Positions 10,582-22,067 of a stretch of DNA of 38,443 bases are shown here, piece by piece. A model generated the notes under the pieces. That model did not search any database, had not been told where the DNA came from, and saw nothing but the letters and a program-made list of their open reading frames with translations. Both the position numbers and the translations under genes were made by a program. Numbering within the stretch: position 1 is the first letter of the stretch; every line of letters starts with the position of its first letter. This DNA is from Usnea hakonensis. Lineage: Eukaryota > Ascomycota > Lecanoromycetes > Lecanorales > Parmeliaceae. The stretch covers positions 1-38,443 of the forward strand of contig BLJB01000401.1 in NCBI GenBank assembly GCA_013423325.1, in the 5' to 3' direction.

Positions 10582-12324
10582 ATGAAACCCACCAAAGCCG
10601 TTGTATGGAACCTCAATACAATAGACGAGGAGGTAACCAACGAATCAATTAGCGTACCCCCAGATGGCCACTCAACGGGTGAACCGGAGTCCGCTTTGGC
10701 GGATGATAAACGCAAGCGGGTTGACGCATCCCATTATGCTTCTGGTGGAAAGTACCGTAGTGAGTCATGTCATGGACAACGTTCATGGAGTTGGTTTCAT
10801 ATGGCTAACATTAGCCAAAGATGTTCTCAAAGTCCATGTAAAGTACAATAAGACTGACAAGGACTGGACTGTTGGAACTGGATGGCTTTTGAAAGATGAC
10901 CTTGTAGTCACAGCAGGTCATGTGGCTTACGATCGGAAACATAGACACGCGGTAAGCCTCAACACATATGTAGGCTACCATGGACTGGGCTCTGTTGGAA
11001 CAAAGGACGTCCAGAAACGCCGAGGAAAACGAGTAGTGATTTTAGAAGAATACTATAGTCGCTACAATTGCACTTATGATGTTGCAATAGTAAAGCTCGA
11101 GGAAGCTTTCAAAGACGTCCAGCCCTTCACCCATTGTGACACCCCAGAGCAAGGAAAGGCTCGCATTGGGGTCGTTGGATATCCTGCCGATAAGGGCAGT
11201 AATGGTATGGGCGGAGATCTTGGGCCTTTCATGTATGAGGAGTTTCAAAAGACTTCGTGGGCCTTGTCTGGAGAACATTCATATCTCCTGCGATACCCGA
11301 TATCCACTTATGGTGGTAAGTAAGTCTGCCCTGCTTCAAGGAACCTAAAAGAAAACTTACAAAAATCAAAGGCCAATCCGGGGCACCTGTGATTCGTTTG
11401 GCGAAGTCCCATCATGTTATTGGAACTCATATCCAGGGTTTTGGGGACGCAGTGTCTCAAAAAAACTCTGCAAGTCCGATCGGTGGCCAATATGGGCCTT
11501 CCTACAATGCTCTAGCTGTAGTAGTTGTCTGGGGACGTGCGGGTGGTGCCTTTACCTTCTCCTAGTCCGATTGCGCAGGCGCCCAAGAAGGAATCCAATT
11601 TCGCCGTGCTCAAAAAGTACGATACAGTGTTCCTGGTTGACGACTCGGATTCTATGATGGAACATGACCTTGAATTAGGTACCAGATGGGAGACCGCAAA
11701 ATCGATTATTGAGAAGATTGCTCCCTTTCTCTTTGAGAAAAACAGCAATGGTATAGAAATGCGATTCTTCAACTTCTACCCTGAAAAAGACCAAAGGGAA
11801 AAGCTGAAGAATCTCAAGAGCGTCAAAGAAGTAGCGAGCCAATTTACGGAACTACGACCCGAAGGTCCTTCCCGTACTGCCGATGAAATTGACGAGATTC
11901 TCAGTAAATTCATCGACAAATTCGAGAAGGACAGAGAGATTAAAGGTCTCAATCTTATTGTGGTTACCAATGGCAAGCCCAGCAAGGGTCAAGACATCGA
12001 AGGTACAATTGTAAAGTATGCCAGACAACTGGAGAGGCTGTGGGTGCCCGAACATAAGGTCGGGATTCAGTTTGTACAGATCGGAAAAGATCCCAAGACG
12101 ACTGCATTTCTGAAACGACTTGATAACGACCTCCAACGCAAACATGGACTGGATAGAGATGTGAGTAAGCAAAGGATAGTGTAATGGCTAGTTAACTGAT
12201 GATTATACAGATTGTCGATACGGTTCTATGGGGCAAAGGGAGCGGCGTACGTCTTCACCCCAAAATCTTGTTCGGGGGGATAGACAAAGGATACGACAAC
12301 AGTGATGAGGTTGAAAAATCATAA
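10582..12324 (+). CDS. Trypsin-like serine protease fused to a von Willebrand factor A domain (five exons)
   Basis: Predicted exons are 10582-10759, 10815-11315, 11372-11517, 11579-12160 and 12211-12324, giving 506 residues in phase. Introns 1, 2 and 4 have GTGAGT, GTAAGT and GTGAGT donors; intron 1 ends GCTAACATTAG. Intron 3 (GTAGTA...GCAG) is the least certain, and without it the protease would stop at 11563 and the vWA part would be separate. Protease triad: His95 in TAGHV, Asp148 in YDVAIVKL, and Ser229 in GQSGAPV, the last created by splicing intron 2. The vWA domain (about 285-470) begins DTVFLVDDSDSM with the D-x-S-x-S metal site at 296-300. The usual later aspartate (TDG) reads TNG, so metal binding may be impaired. 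There is no signal peptide or membrane helix, so it is probably intracellular. The ATG has A at -3. The substrate is unknown. Confidence 0.75.
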
Positions 12325-12562
12325 GGTGACGTACACAGAAGCTGGTACTACACTTCCCGTCGCTCACCTTATCTATCATCCCATATATTGCACATTTTCT
12401 CGCTTGGATTATTTCTTTGTATAATGTTTACCTTGTGAGCGAAGCGCGTACGGAGAATTTTGGAAATTGTACGTAGTCCAGTATCAGAAACATGATCGCC
12501 AGAAGCCGTTACTACCATCACTCTCCCCTTGTGTCCAATCTAGCTCTCCAACCCCGTTCTCA
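12325..12562. other. Intergenic, 3' flank of the protease-vWA gene
   Basis: No domain-bearing frame is seen. It probably holds the 3' untranslated region and polyadenylation site; no clear signal is assignable. Confidence 0.4.
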
Positions 12563-12712
12563 TCACAGTGATCGCCACAGTGAGGACTGGAGGTCAGTGA
12601 CTTCGTATATCGTATTATTCCGTGTCTCGGTAAATTCAAGTATGGCTCGAGAACAAGCTTCTTCCCTCCAATGCAGTTTCTCCTTATTCAACTCGTCTAA
12701 TTTCAGAGTCAT
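12563..12712 (-). pseudogene. Possible last exon or remnant of an unrecognised coiled-coil protein
   Basis: On the minus strand an ATG at 12712 opens 49 codons ending in TGA (12563-12565). The product is charged and helical (K-L-D-E-L-N-K-E-K-L, then W-R-E-E-A, ending L-W-R-S-L) and looks more protein-like than the serine/histidine-rich 180-codon frame that covers it on the other strand (12492-13034). Upstream in phase there are stops at about 12770 and further up, so it would have to be a 3' exon behind an intron or a leftover of a broken gene. I do not recognise the family. Confidence 0.28.
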
Positions 12713-13039
12713 TGCCTCGGTATCTTTCGCCCACCACCCCCCACATAGACAGCTACGTTTTCACTCCGGGTCTGTATCGGTTAGACATAGGAGTCCTTCT
12801 AGCGCTGTGGATAAGGGGCCTGAAGTTGCCTCTTCAGGCCACTGTCCGGCCTACCCATGGGCCGATGATGTAGCCACACACAGCCAAAACTACATTCCGT
12901 GTGCATTTGACCGTGTGCATGGCCATGATGTGGCGAATGAAGCACCCATTGATGCGATAGTAGTGGTAGGAAGTCGCTTGTGTATTATAGCCTGGTGTAT
13001 CAGTGGCAGAAAAGTGTGCTTCTCCATGGAATGAGTGGA

Positions 13040-13475
13040 AATCTATAGATGGCACGGTAAATTCGTGGGATTGGACATCATAGTCATGGAAATTTGCCCA
13101 TGAGACCCGCTTCGAAAGGTCTAGAGCAGTAAAGTTGACACTTTTTCTTGAAGTACTTTTCGAACTCAGGTAAGGTGTAGCTTTGGTCGCCAACTTTATC
13201 GGCCTATTCGTGGAATGATCCACTAGATCCTCTGCTTATACGTCAGAAAGAGTATATCAAGGCTATAGGGGACTCACCTTTATTAGATCATTGCACTTTG
13301 GACTTATAAGTGTTGGCTTATAGGGAGTATTTCTTACTTGCGCGTACTCGAGCCTCCGACACACTTTCCACGCGGGTAAGAAAAAGATGGGTTGTTCATA
13401 CCAATTTGTGGCTCGATATTGAATCCCCACTCATTCAGAGGGTTGGCGACAAAATCGAAAGCTGGTGTTTCTGAG
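13040..13475 (-). pseudogene. GMC oxidoreductase fragment (FAD-binding N-terminal part), broken by stops and a frameshift
   Basis: Read on the minus strand from 13475 downward, an EWGFNIEPQIG-type segment is followed by YPRGKCVGGSSTRN (about 13339-13395), the GMC family signature around the FAD site. Two introns can be placed: 13337-13296 (GTAAGA...AAAG), which restores S-T-R-N-A-M, and 13277-13232 (GTGAGT, CTGAC branch, GCAG). Beyond them come R-G-S-S-G-S-F-H-E-stop-A-D-K-V-G-D-Q-S-Y-T and E-K-Y-F-K-K, then K-S-V-N-F-T in another phase. Lesions: TAA TAA at 13280-13285, TAG for the expected Trp at 13204-13206, and one extra base in an A5 run (plus 13142-13146). The N-terminal dinucleotide-binding glycines and the C-terminal catalytic His region were not found. 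GMC enzymes oxidise alcohols or aldehydes and occur as tailoring enzymes in polyketide clusters. Confidence 0.72.
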
Positions 13476-13926
13476 ATGAGTGACTACCTCGTCTAATATT
13501 GGATTTTTATATCCTCCCACACGCGGTAAAATCTGCGAGATGCCTTTCTTATCTTAGCGATCAAAGGCAAAGACCGTGGATAGATTAGTAGACTATTACC
13601 GTAAAGTACGACGCCATACATGTCTATTATACCTTAGGTTCAAGGTGAATGCCCTCGGTATCGTACGGGAGGAGAGTCTAGTCCTTGTCTAGGAGAACGA
13701 CTAAGGTACTTGCTAGATAGAACTCCCAATATCTATTAAAGTGCTATAGAGTTGGGGCGACCGTATCTGATTTAGAAATTTTGAGCCATCTTATAGTCCG
13801 CCTCTTTACTAGGATAGTAGGTCCTTAGATACCTGTGAAACCCTCCGAAATATCTAGTAATGATGCCAATCAATCAAATCAAATACAATCGTCAAGCTAA
13901 TTGCAAGAACCCGAACTCTGCCTCAA
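13476..13926. other. Decayed spacer between the GMC remnant and the PKS 3' end
   Basis: TA-rich with many TAG/CTA steps, resembling RIP leakage. On the minus strand a short open stretch (about 13494-13622) and an in-phase island around 13640-13740 look vaguely coding but match nothing I can name. They could be the missing 5' exons of the GMC gene or another relic. The PKS polyadenylation region should also lie here. Confidence 0.4.
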
Positions 13927-16900
13927 TCAATCAACCGAAAACCTCCCCGCCGCAAGCATATCCCTCAGCACCAGCTCCGCCAGCGCCCGCGGCGTCACCA
14001 CATCCCCCAACAGCAGCAAGAAGGGCACATCGACCGCGAACGCCATGAAGAACCACGTCCGATACTCGGCCGCCAACATGCTATCCATTCCCCACTTCAC
14101 GAGCGGCATCTCGGCGTCAATCTTCCCGGCCGGCACCAGGATCAGGTTGGCCAGTCTTTCCACGACGATTTTCGTGAGCGTGTCGAGCACGGCGGACGCG
14201 TCGCTGGTTGCGGACAAGGTGGCGGCCAGAGCGGGTGGCAGGCCCGCGGCCGTCTTTTTGGAGTGCAGGTCCGATTCGCCGTCGAGGGAGGCGGCGAGGA
14301 TGGAGGCGCGGGGATCGTTGAGGGTGGGGATTGTGCCTTCGAAGCCGAGGCGGCGGAGGCGCTTCATGCCTTGGGTTTCGAGACCGGTGAGGACGTGGGC
14401 GTTTGCGGTGGGCTCGAGGCTGTCGTCGTTGTTGTTGTTGGTAGTGGTGGGTTGGCTAAGGGCGATGTCGATGATGAGGAGAAGTTCGTCTTCTTTGATG
14501 GGCGTGATGCCCTTTCGCAGCAGGACAGCTTCGATCTCGGGGTTTTCGTGCAGGTAGCCGACTTCGGAGATGGCGCCCAGACCGATGGAGAGGGCTGGTA
14601 GGTGCTGCGCGCGGCGGTATTTGGCGAAGTTGTCCATAAAGGCGTTGGCGGCCGTATAGTTGGATTCCGTGGCTGTACCGACGGAGCCGGCGACGGAGGA
14701 GGTCATGAGGAAGAATTCGAGGGCGCCGTCTTTGCCTTTGATGCCGTTGTGGAGATTCCAGGTGCCTTGGACTTTGGGCTTCACGGACGTGTGCCACGAT
14801 TGGTTGGACATGGAGGTCCAGATTGCTTCCTGTTCATCGTATTTGTATGTCAGCGGGCTACTGGCGGTAGATGCATGGCATACAGAGGAGGATGAGAAGA
14901 AGGAAGCAGGGGAAGAGGGGAAGAGGTGGAAGAAGAGCGAGACGTACATCGAGACCCATGGCTGCCTGCACCACACCGCCAATCTCGCCCTCAATAGCGG
15001 CAACAGCTTCCTCAACGACGGTGACATCACTCACATCTCCTGTTGTAACATGAACATATGCGCCTGCGTCTTGGAGATCTCGGACAAGTCGGCGGGCAGG
15101 CTCTTTATCAAGGCCGGAGCGGCCGATCATGGCAAACTTTCTGGCACCGCGTGTCATCATCCATTTGGTGATGCTGCGGCCGATACCGCCGAGGCAACCG
15201 GACAGGAGGTAGGTCTTGGTGGGGGAGAAGACGGAGCTGTATTTTGTTGGAAGGATCTGAAGGACACGGTATGAGAAAGATAGTCGATTGAGAGTAGGAG
15301 TAGGAGCAGGAAAACGACACACCTTGATCATTGACGCATCATCCTCAAAAGAAACTGCAATCTTTCCAATCCGGTTTTTCCCAGAGAAGTGTCTGAAGGC
15401 CTGCGACACCTCCGCCACGTCAAAGACTTTCAACGGATCAAAGGCCTTGATTTTGCCGTCACGGTAGAGCCCAATTACATCATGCAACAACCTATCATCG
15501 CCTCGTTAACATCATTCTACTACTACCTTGACAACCTCAATGTCATGTGGGACTAGGATGAAATCTTACCTCGCCCAAACAACACCCAACTTCTTATCGT
15601 CCACATCACAAAGCTCACTGACGTCAAAAGCCATGTAACTGATATTCCGCTTGAAATTCTGCATATCTAATCTTCCAGCATCCGTCAGTTCCTTCTTACC
15701 AATCTCCACGAAGCGACCGAAATTTGCACATGCACGCAGACTATCATGCAACAAATCACCAGTCAACGAGTTCAATACGACGTCGACACCGCGGTTGTTC
15801 GTTGCCGACATTATCGCGGGTAAGAACGAGGAGTCACGCGAATTGAAAATGTTTTCGCGCTTCACGCCTAGCTTTTCGACAAGATAGTCTTTCTTTTCTT
15901 GAGTGGAGACTGTCGTGTAGACTTCTGCGCCTTTGAGGTGTGCGATTTGTATTGCTGCAATACCGACGCCGCCAGCTCCGGAGTGAATAAGAACGGTCTC
16001 TCCTCGCTGGAGATTGGCGCGATCCGAGAGAGCATATATTGCCGTGGCAAAAACCAGTGGAAGAACGGAAACGGTCTATTCAGAACTTGAGTATCAGCAA
16101 AGAACGTGTAGAGGGAGACGAAAGAGGAGGGTGGTGGAGTACGCTGAAGTCCTCGCTGTCCATGAGCTTCATGCATGACCATTCCGGGAAACTTTCGAGG
16201 CTGGAGAAATGACCAGGTGCCATGACGACGACTCTGTCACCTTCCTTGAGTTCGGAGACGTCCCTGCCGACACGTTTGACGATACCACTACACTCGAGAG
16301 AGGTGGTGGCGTTGCGGGTCTCGACCTTTCCTGTGTAAACAAAGACGTCCTGTGCGCGGATATCTAGATTTAGCGAATGACCAGCAAAGACAGATATGGA
16401 AAAGAGAATAATTGTGAGACGAACCTTAGCGTTAAGTCCAATAGACTTGACATCAACCTCCACAAATCCAGCCTTTATCTCGTCATCGCCAGTCGTCTCT
16501 GGCTTGAAAGCCAACGTATCCAACTGCCCTATATTCTGAATTGTCAACCTTAAGGGCTTACTTTCACCAAGCCTCTTGACCATAGAACGATTTCCTAGTC
16601 TGTTTCTGAACGTCTCATTGAGGCCCTCTTCAGGGACGAAGCGCTGCGTATATGGGACACCTTTTTTTTCCACAACCTCGAGATCGCCACAATCATCACT
16701 ATGCACATCATCCAGCGTGCTAAAAATGTTGATTATGGAAGCCTCTGGATCCGCATCCGGATCATCGATGTCGTGGGTGAAGAATCGCAACGAGGGTTGC
16801 TCCAGCACCAAGGATCTAGAGAATCCAGTGACCATAGCAAAGTCAGGGCGTTCGGCATCCATATTTCCCCCGCCGTGGACCCAGAGGATGTAGGCGGCGT

Positions 16901-19900
16901 GATCAGTCATGATCTTCATGCTGGACATCTGGCTTTCGGTGAGAGTGGTCAGCATGGGCTCGTGGAGCTCAACAGTACAGATAACGGTAGTGCCAGGCGG
17001 GAACGAAGCGATAGTGATGACAGAAATCGAGATGCGCTGAAGTGGCTTCTTGAAGCGCGATTCCCACATTTCACACAGCTTGTCGTTGAATGCAGTATTG
17101 TTACCCCGCTCAACGAGTATCGTGCGGTGCGGGTCGGTACCCTTGCGTCTTGTGGGAATACTCCCAACAACGATCTTCTCTGCCGGATCTCCGATCATTA
17201 TGTCCGTCATTAGGAGTTTCAGCTCCAGGTTCGCCGGGAAAGTCGCGGGGACGAGACCGACGATGGACCCCTGCGAGGTGAGCAGGCTACCGATTGCTTC
17301 GTGCCGTTTTGTCATAATCTCTCGACCAATTGAAGAGTCCGAGCATACGATAAGATCGTAGACGCTTCCGGCTCCGGCTAACTTTGCTTTCTCGAAAGAA
17401 TCTGTAACATCATTAATAGTGGTAAGATCCTCGACGAGTAGCTCATCCTTGGCATTATAATAGCCACGCGTGTAGGATTTATAATGAGGGAAGGAAGTGC
17501 CTGCACGAAGTAGGTTAAGGACATTCCTCGCAAACCCTCCGAACGGGCCTCCGAGCTCCAGGATACTGAGTCTCGGTTTCTTATGTGCGAAGACACAGAC
17601 CATCTCGGCGAGCTTACCAAGGCTAGAACGAAGATCTTTGTCGTCCAATCGAGTAGCGACCTGAGCTAAGTGCTTTGAAAAACCTGGAGCAGTCTTAGTC
17701 GTCAATTTGGTAATCTCAGGCTTCCAGATGACCTTCATCATGGGATGACGTTCGTCTATCGCCGACTGATCGTCTTGTATACCCTGAAATGCAACGGCAG
17801 TGACGTTCTCCATCTGACCTAACAATTCACCATTACTGCCAAGAAGCTCAGCAGCAATTCTAAGAGATCCAGGACCCGTTGGCTCAGAGATCGCATCTAC
17901 GAATAAGGAGTTGGCCTGCCCAGCATCATATGGAGCGATGAAACTCGCCTCCTCAATTGTCTTTGGAACCATGCATGCGAGGTTTGCAAAATGGCCGGCA
18001 GAGCTGGCAACGAGGGCAGTCTGTAGCATTGAGTCAATAAGCGTGGGATGCATGATGTACATGTCACCGTTGGTTTTCGTGATGTCTCCTGTGGTGCTTA
18101 GTCTAGTTCCATCATCATTCCAATCGACAAATGCGCGGGCTTTCATGGCTCTGCGTTTGCTGTCCGTCTCAACTTTTTTCATTGTCTGAAAATGGGAACC
18201 GAAGTTCAAGCCAATGGCTGCGAACTTGTCGTACCAGTTCCTAACTGCTAGTTCGTGCAAATCGATTCCTTCAAGAGAGATCTTGGGGAGAGATTTGTTC
18301 TCTCGAAGGCTTGCAGAGACAATGCCGGTAGCATGGATGGTATATCTGCCATCTTCGTAAGTGCTCACCTCGAATTCATGCCAACTGTCAGATTGTGTGG
18401 TTCCCGAAATCCTCAACGGGCGAAGAGTAGTAAAAATCTCAGTCACTTGGTTGTCTTCGTTGGAGGAAATTGCCAAGGCTTTGATAACATTGAAGTTCCG
18501 CAATGATATTTTCAGTCCCTGTGGTCTCTCGATATCCATAACTTGATAGAGTGCCTGCATAGCCATGGCAACAAAACCAGCAGCCGGGAAGACGGTGTCC
18601 TCGCCAAGCTTATGGCTTGCTAGCCAAGGCACATCCTTGACTTTGAGCATATTTCGCCATGTGGTGATGATCCCACTACCCCCGAGCATCTGGAGTCCAA
18701 GCAGTTCATGATGCCCGTACTTACGGTTTCGCAGCTCACGGCTCTGGCGACCCTCGTTCCACAGGACGGGGCTATCATAGGTCCAGGCATATGGTGGAAG
18801 ATTCGTGAGCACTTTTCCTTGCACAGCCCTGGCGTCGGCAGTCTCCACACGATTAACATCTTCAAAGGAAATATTGTGGTCATGGAGGAAGAGCTGACCC
18901 ATAAGATTCAGAACGGAGTGGACACCGTTCTTGTTTCTGATAATGGCGGAATTGTAGTGAAAATGACCGTCCTTAATCTTCAGCTTCTCAGTAGTCTGCT
19001 TTAAAGGCATCTCCAAGGCGCAATGAGGCCCAAGCTCGATAAGGTGGACTCTGTTACCCTTCATCAATTGTTCCGCAGCGTCACTGAACAGTACAGGCGA
19101 CTCGAGATTTTTGCGCCAGTATGATGCCATGATTTTCGCGCTGACAGGTTCACCATACACGGAAGATATCCAGTTCACGGCGAGACCATCTGCAGTTGGG
19201 GGCACTACGACTGGTAGTCCGATGTTTTTCTCGAGAAAGTCTTCATACTCTTGGCCCAAGCATTTCATGTGCTGGGAATGATAGGCACGTCCATTGGTTT
19301 TGAGCTTACGGGCAAATATTCCACGATGAGTGAGACTATGCCGTAGAGCATCTATACCAGACTCGTCACCGCTGATAGTGACCGACTTGCCGCTATTGAT
19401 ACATGCGACTAGTATACTTCCCGTCAGGCCAAGTTGGTCAATTTCTGTATCAGCCTGTTCTTTGCTTAGGCTCACTGCCATCATTGCACCGGGAGTTTTG
19501 TTTTTGCTTTTGCCGACAACATATCCACGGTAGTAGGCAACGATGATTGCTTGAGTCGAAGTGAGTCTACCAGAGGCGTACGCTGCAGCAATCTCTCCTG
19601 AGGAATGTCCGATGACTGCTTTTGGTCTGACGCCCCATTTGGATAGTAGCTCGACTAAAGCAATTTGCACCGCCGTACAGGCAGGCTGGGAGCGAGTGAC
19701 GTGGTCGATCTGGCTAGTCGCAGAGGGCTCTAGTATGGCTTGCTCAAGTGTCCATTCTGGTTTCTCGGGTAGCTTTTGCAGCACACTGTCGAGCTCCTGA
19801 ATGCTCCTCTTGAAGGACGCAAACTCATTGATAAGCTCTTTACCCATCTCGGGCCACTGCGCGCCTTGTCCCGTGAAAACAAAAGCAAATGGGAGAGCGG

Positions 19901-22067
19901 AATAGGATTTTCCCGGGATCCTTTGCTGCAAGACATCTGCTTCCAGGTCTTCGCCCAGCGTCTGTTGTCCAGCAAGTGCATAGCCTCGTTCGGAGAGTTT
20001 GGATCGACGGCTTCCAAGTGTTCGGGCAAGATCCACGACATTGAGGTGAGGATTCTTCGCGATGAATGCTTCAAGACGTTTGGCTTGGGATAAGAGCGCT
20101 ACTGGCTTGCTGGCTGAGAGAGGAACAATGAACGTGGATCGAGCCCTGGAGAGCTTTGCAGAGATCTCATCGTCGACTGGGTCGAGGTAAGGGCCAGGCT
20201 CATCAAGTATGGCACTAATTTGGACAATGAGCTTCTCGAATCACAGCATAGATATCGAAGGGCTCACTGGCTGTTTGCGCCCCCGTATCCAAAAGAGTTG
20301 ACACTGATTCTCTTAGTTTTGGGTATCTGACCAGTGGCAGATTTGGGCCATTGTGTGAGAGAAGTGACGATCTTCACGCCCCACTCATCCGTGTGGATTT
20401 TGGGATTGATGTTCTTCACCCCCAACGTGGCAGGGATGACGCCGTTCTCTAGAATCAGAGTCGCTTTGATAATACTCGAAAGTCCGCTAGTTGCTTCGCT
20501 GTGACCAAGGTTTGTTTTCACCTTGAGAGTCATGAGCACTTCACGACCAAAGCATGTTCAATACTGCACCGGATAGTTACCTACCGAACCAATGAGAATC
20601 GGGCCTTTATCGATATTACGTTTAAAGACACGTGAGACTCCCTCAACTTCAATTGGGTCCCCTACAGGAGTCCCTGTGCCATGACACTCGATGTAGTCTG
20701 TCTCGCTGAAGTTGTCAATGCCAGCTTTGGCGTAAGCTTTGCGCATGACCTCTTCCTGGCCAGCTGCGCTTGGCAGACTGATACCCATGGTTTTCCCATT
20801 CCTTGACTCTGGTTAGCATGTATACTATCGAAAGCAGGGATCTCATTTACGCGTTGACAGCAGTGCCTCGAATCAATGCACGAATTGGATCTCCATCGGC
20901 AGCGGCCTTGCTAAGCTTTTTCAGGTAGAGGGCGCCTAGGCCGTCAGCACGCCCATATCCATCAGCTTGGTCGTCGAATGTATGGCACGTTCCTGTCGGC
21001 GAGAGGACTCCAGCTTTCATGGTTCCCAATTGCTGTTCGGGCGATTGGAGAAGATTTGACGCGCAGACAATAGCGGCGTCACATTCATCTGCGTTCAAAG
21101 CTGAAATAGCTTGATGCAGAGCGTACAGAGATGATGAGCATCCTGTATCGAGCGTAAAACTATCGTCAGATTTAGCCATACCCAGATGTTTCTCGATAAT
21201 ACACACCTGGGTCCTACTAGATTGAGAGCGTGACTGATACGGTTGGACAGAATCGTCGTGCCCATACCAGTAGCATGGTAGCGACTAAGATAATCGGGTT
21301 CTCGTGTCTGCATCATCCAGTAGTCCAGAGTAAAGCTTCCAGCAAACACTCCAGTATTGGATCCGGAGACATCTTCAATGGGTACACCAGCGTTCTCAAG
21401 GCACTCGTATACGATTTCCAACAACTTACGTTGCTGCGGATCCATAAAAGTCGCTTCGACATTATTGATGCCGAAAAAGCTGTTCTCGAATTCACGTAGA
21501 TCTTCGTGGATAAAGTAACCACTATCCTATTATGGTTTCGAAGGTCAGCATTGTCTTTTCGAGCTGAATACAATTCCTTAATAGAGCAGATTAAGCGAAA
21601 GAGTACACAAAATTCCTTGAAGCGTATCTCGTGGCTCAAGGAGCTGTGATGAGAAGTTGAAAATACGCACCATGCTCATGCTACCAATTCTCTCCCCTCC
21701 ATCTTTATGGTGGAAAGCGTCGATGTTCCATCGCTCCTTAGGAACTTTTCCCTGTCCAGACTTTTCGTCTTTCAGTAGATCCCAGAGATCTGCGGCTGAC
21801 TTGACCTCTCCTGGGAGTCGACAGCCTGTGTCAATATTTAGTAACTTCTTATTCCATACAAAAAGGTGAAGACATTAATTTACCAATACCCACAATGGCA
21901 ATCGGCTCGTTGACTTTGTCACCAATGTCTTGTTCCCCATTGATCTTGGCATAGGTGGATTTACCTGTGCAATGGCGTGACATGCTGTCGTCTTCGTCCC
22001 CGGAATATGATGGGCTATCTTGGTAACCGCGGCCAGAGTCGAAGTCAGCTAGTTTAATGGGTGACAT
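13927..22067 (-). CDS. Highly reducing type I polyketide synthase (KS-AT-DH-degenerate MT-ER-KR-ACP), 2440 aa, 12 exons
   Basis: Twelve exons join in phase: 22067-21884, 21825-21671, 21526-21207, 21159-20851, 20801-20585, 20521-20268, 20214-16425, 16349-16143, 16075-15570, 15491-15323, 15256-14948, 14829-13927. Introns are 47-144 bp, several with CTGAC/CTAAC branch sites. KS: Cys227 in DTGCSSS, His363 in HGTGTPVGDP, His402 in KTNLGHSEA. AT: GQGAQW near 595 and Ser684 in GHSSGE. DH: His1014 in HKLGEDTVFPAAG and Asp1207 in HPTLIDSMLQ. Near 1364 the methyltransferase-like region reads ILELGGPFGG, lacks the usual glycine pattern and is short, so C-methylation is doubtful. ER: SGAGGVGIAAIQ near 1843-1854. 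KR: GCLGGIGRSI, with Ser2184/2185 and Tyr2198 in SNYTAANAF. ACP: Ser2390 in GMDSM. There is no thioesterase, so release needs a partner or hydrolysis. It should make a largely reduced polyketide; the product is unknown. Start context is ATCGCCATGTC. Confidence 0.95.

Noticed and set aside
10380..10652. 90-codon frame as an upstream gene
   Set aside because: It runs through the well-supported start and first exon of the protease-vWA gene in another phase and has no domain.
12492..13034. 180-codon plus-strand frame as a gene
   Set aside because: Composition is random-like, there is no domain, and it overlaps the GMC remnant and a more protein-like minus-strand stretch.
12834..13223. 129-codon minus-strand frame as an intact small gene
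   Set aside because: Its middle part (K-S-V-N-F-T onward) is the frame-shifted continuation of the GMC pseudogene; the apparent start is an artefact of the shift.
13901..14601. Plus-strand frames of over 100 codons opposite the PKS C-terminus
   Set aside because: They are antisense shadows of the GC-rich KR/ACP coding region; no motif is present.
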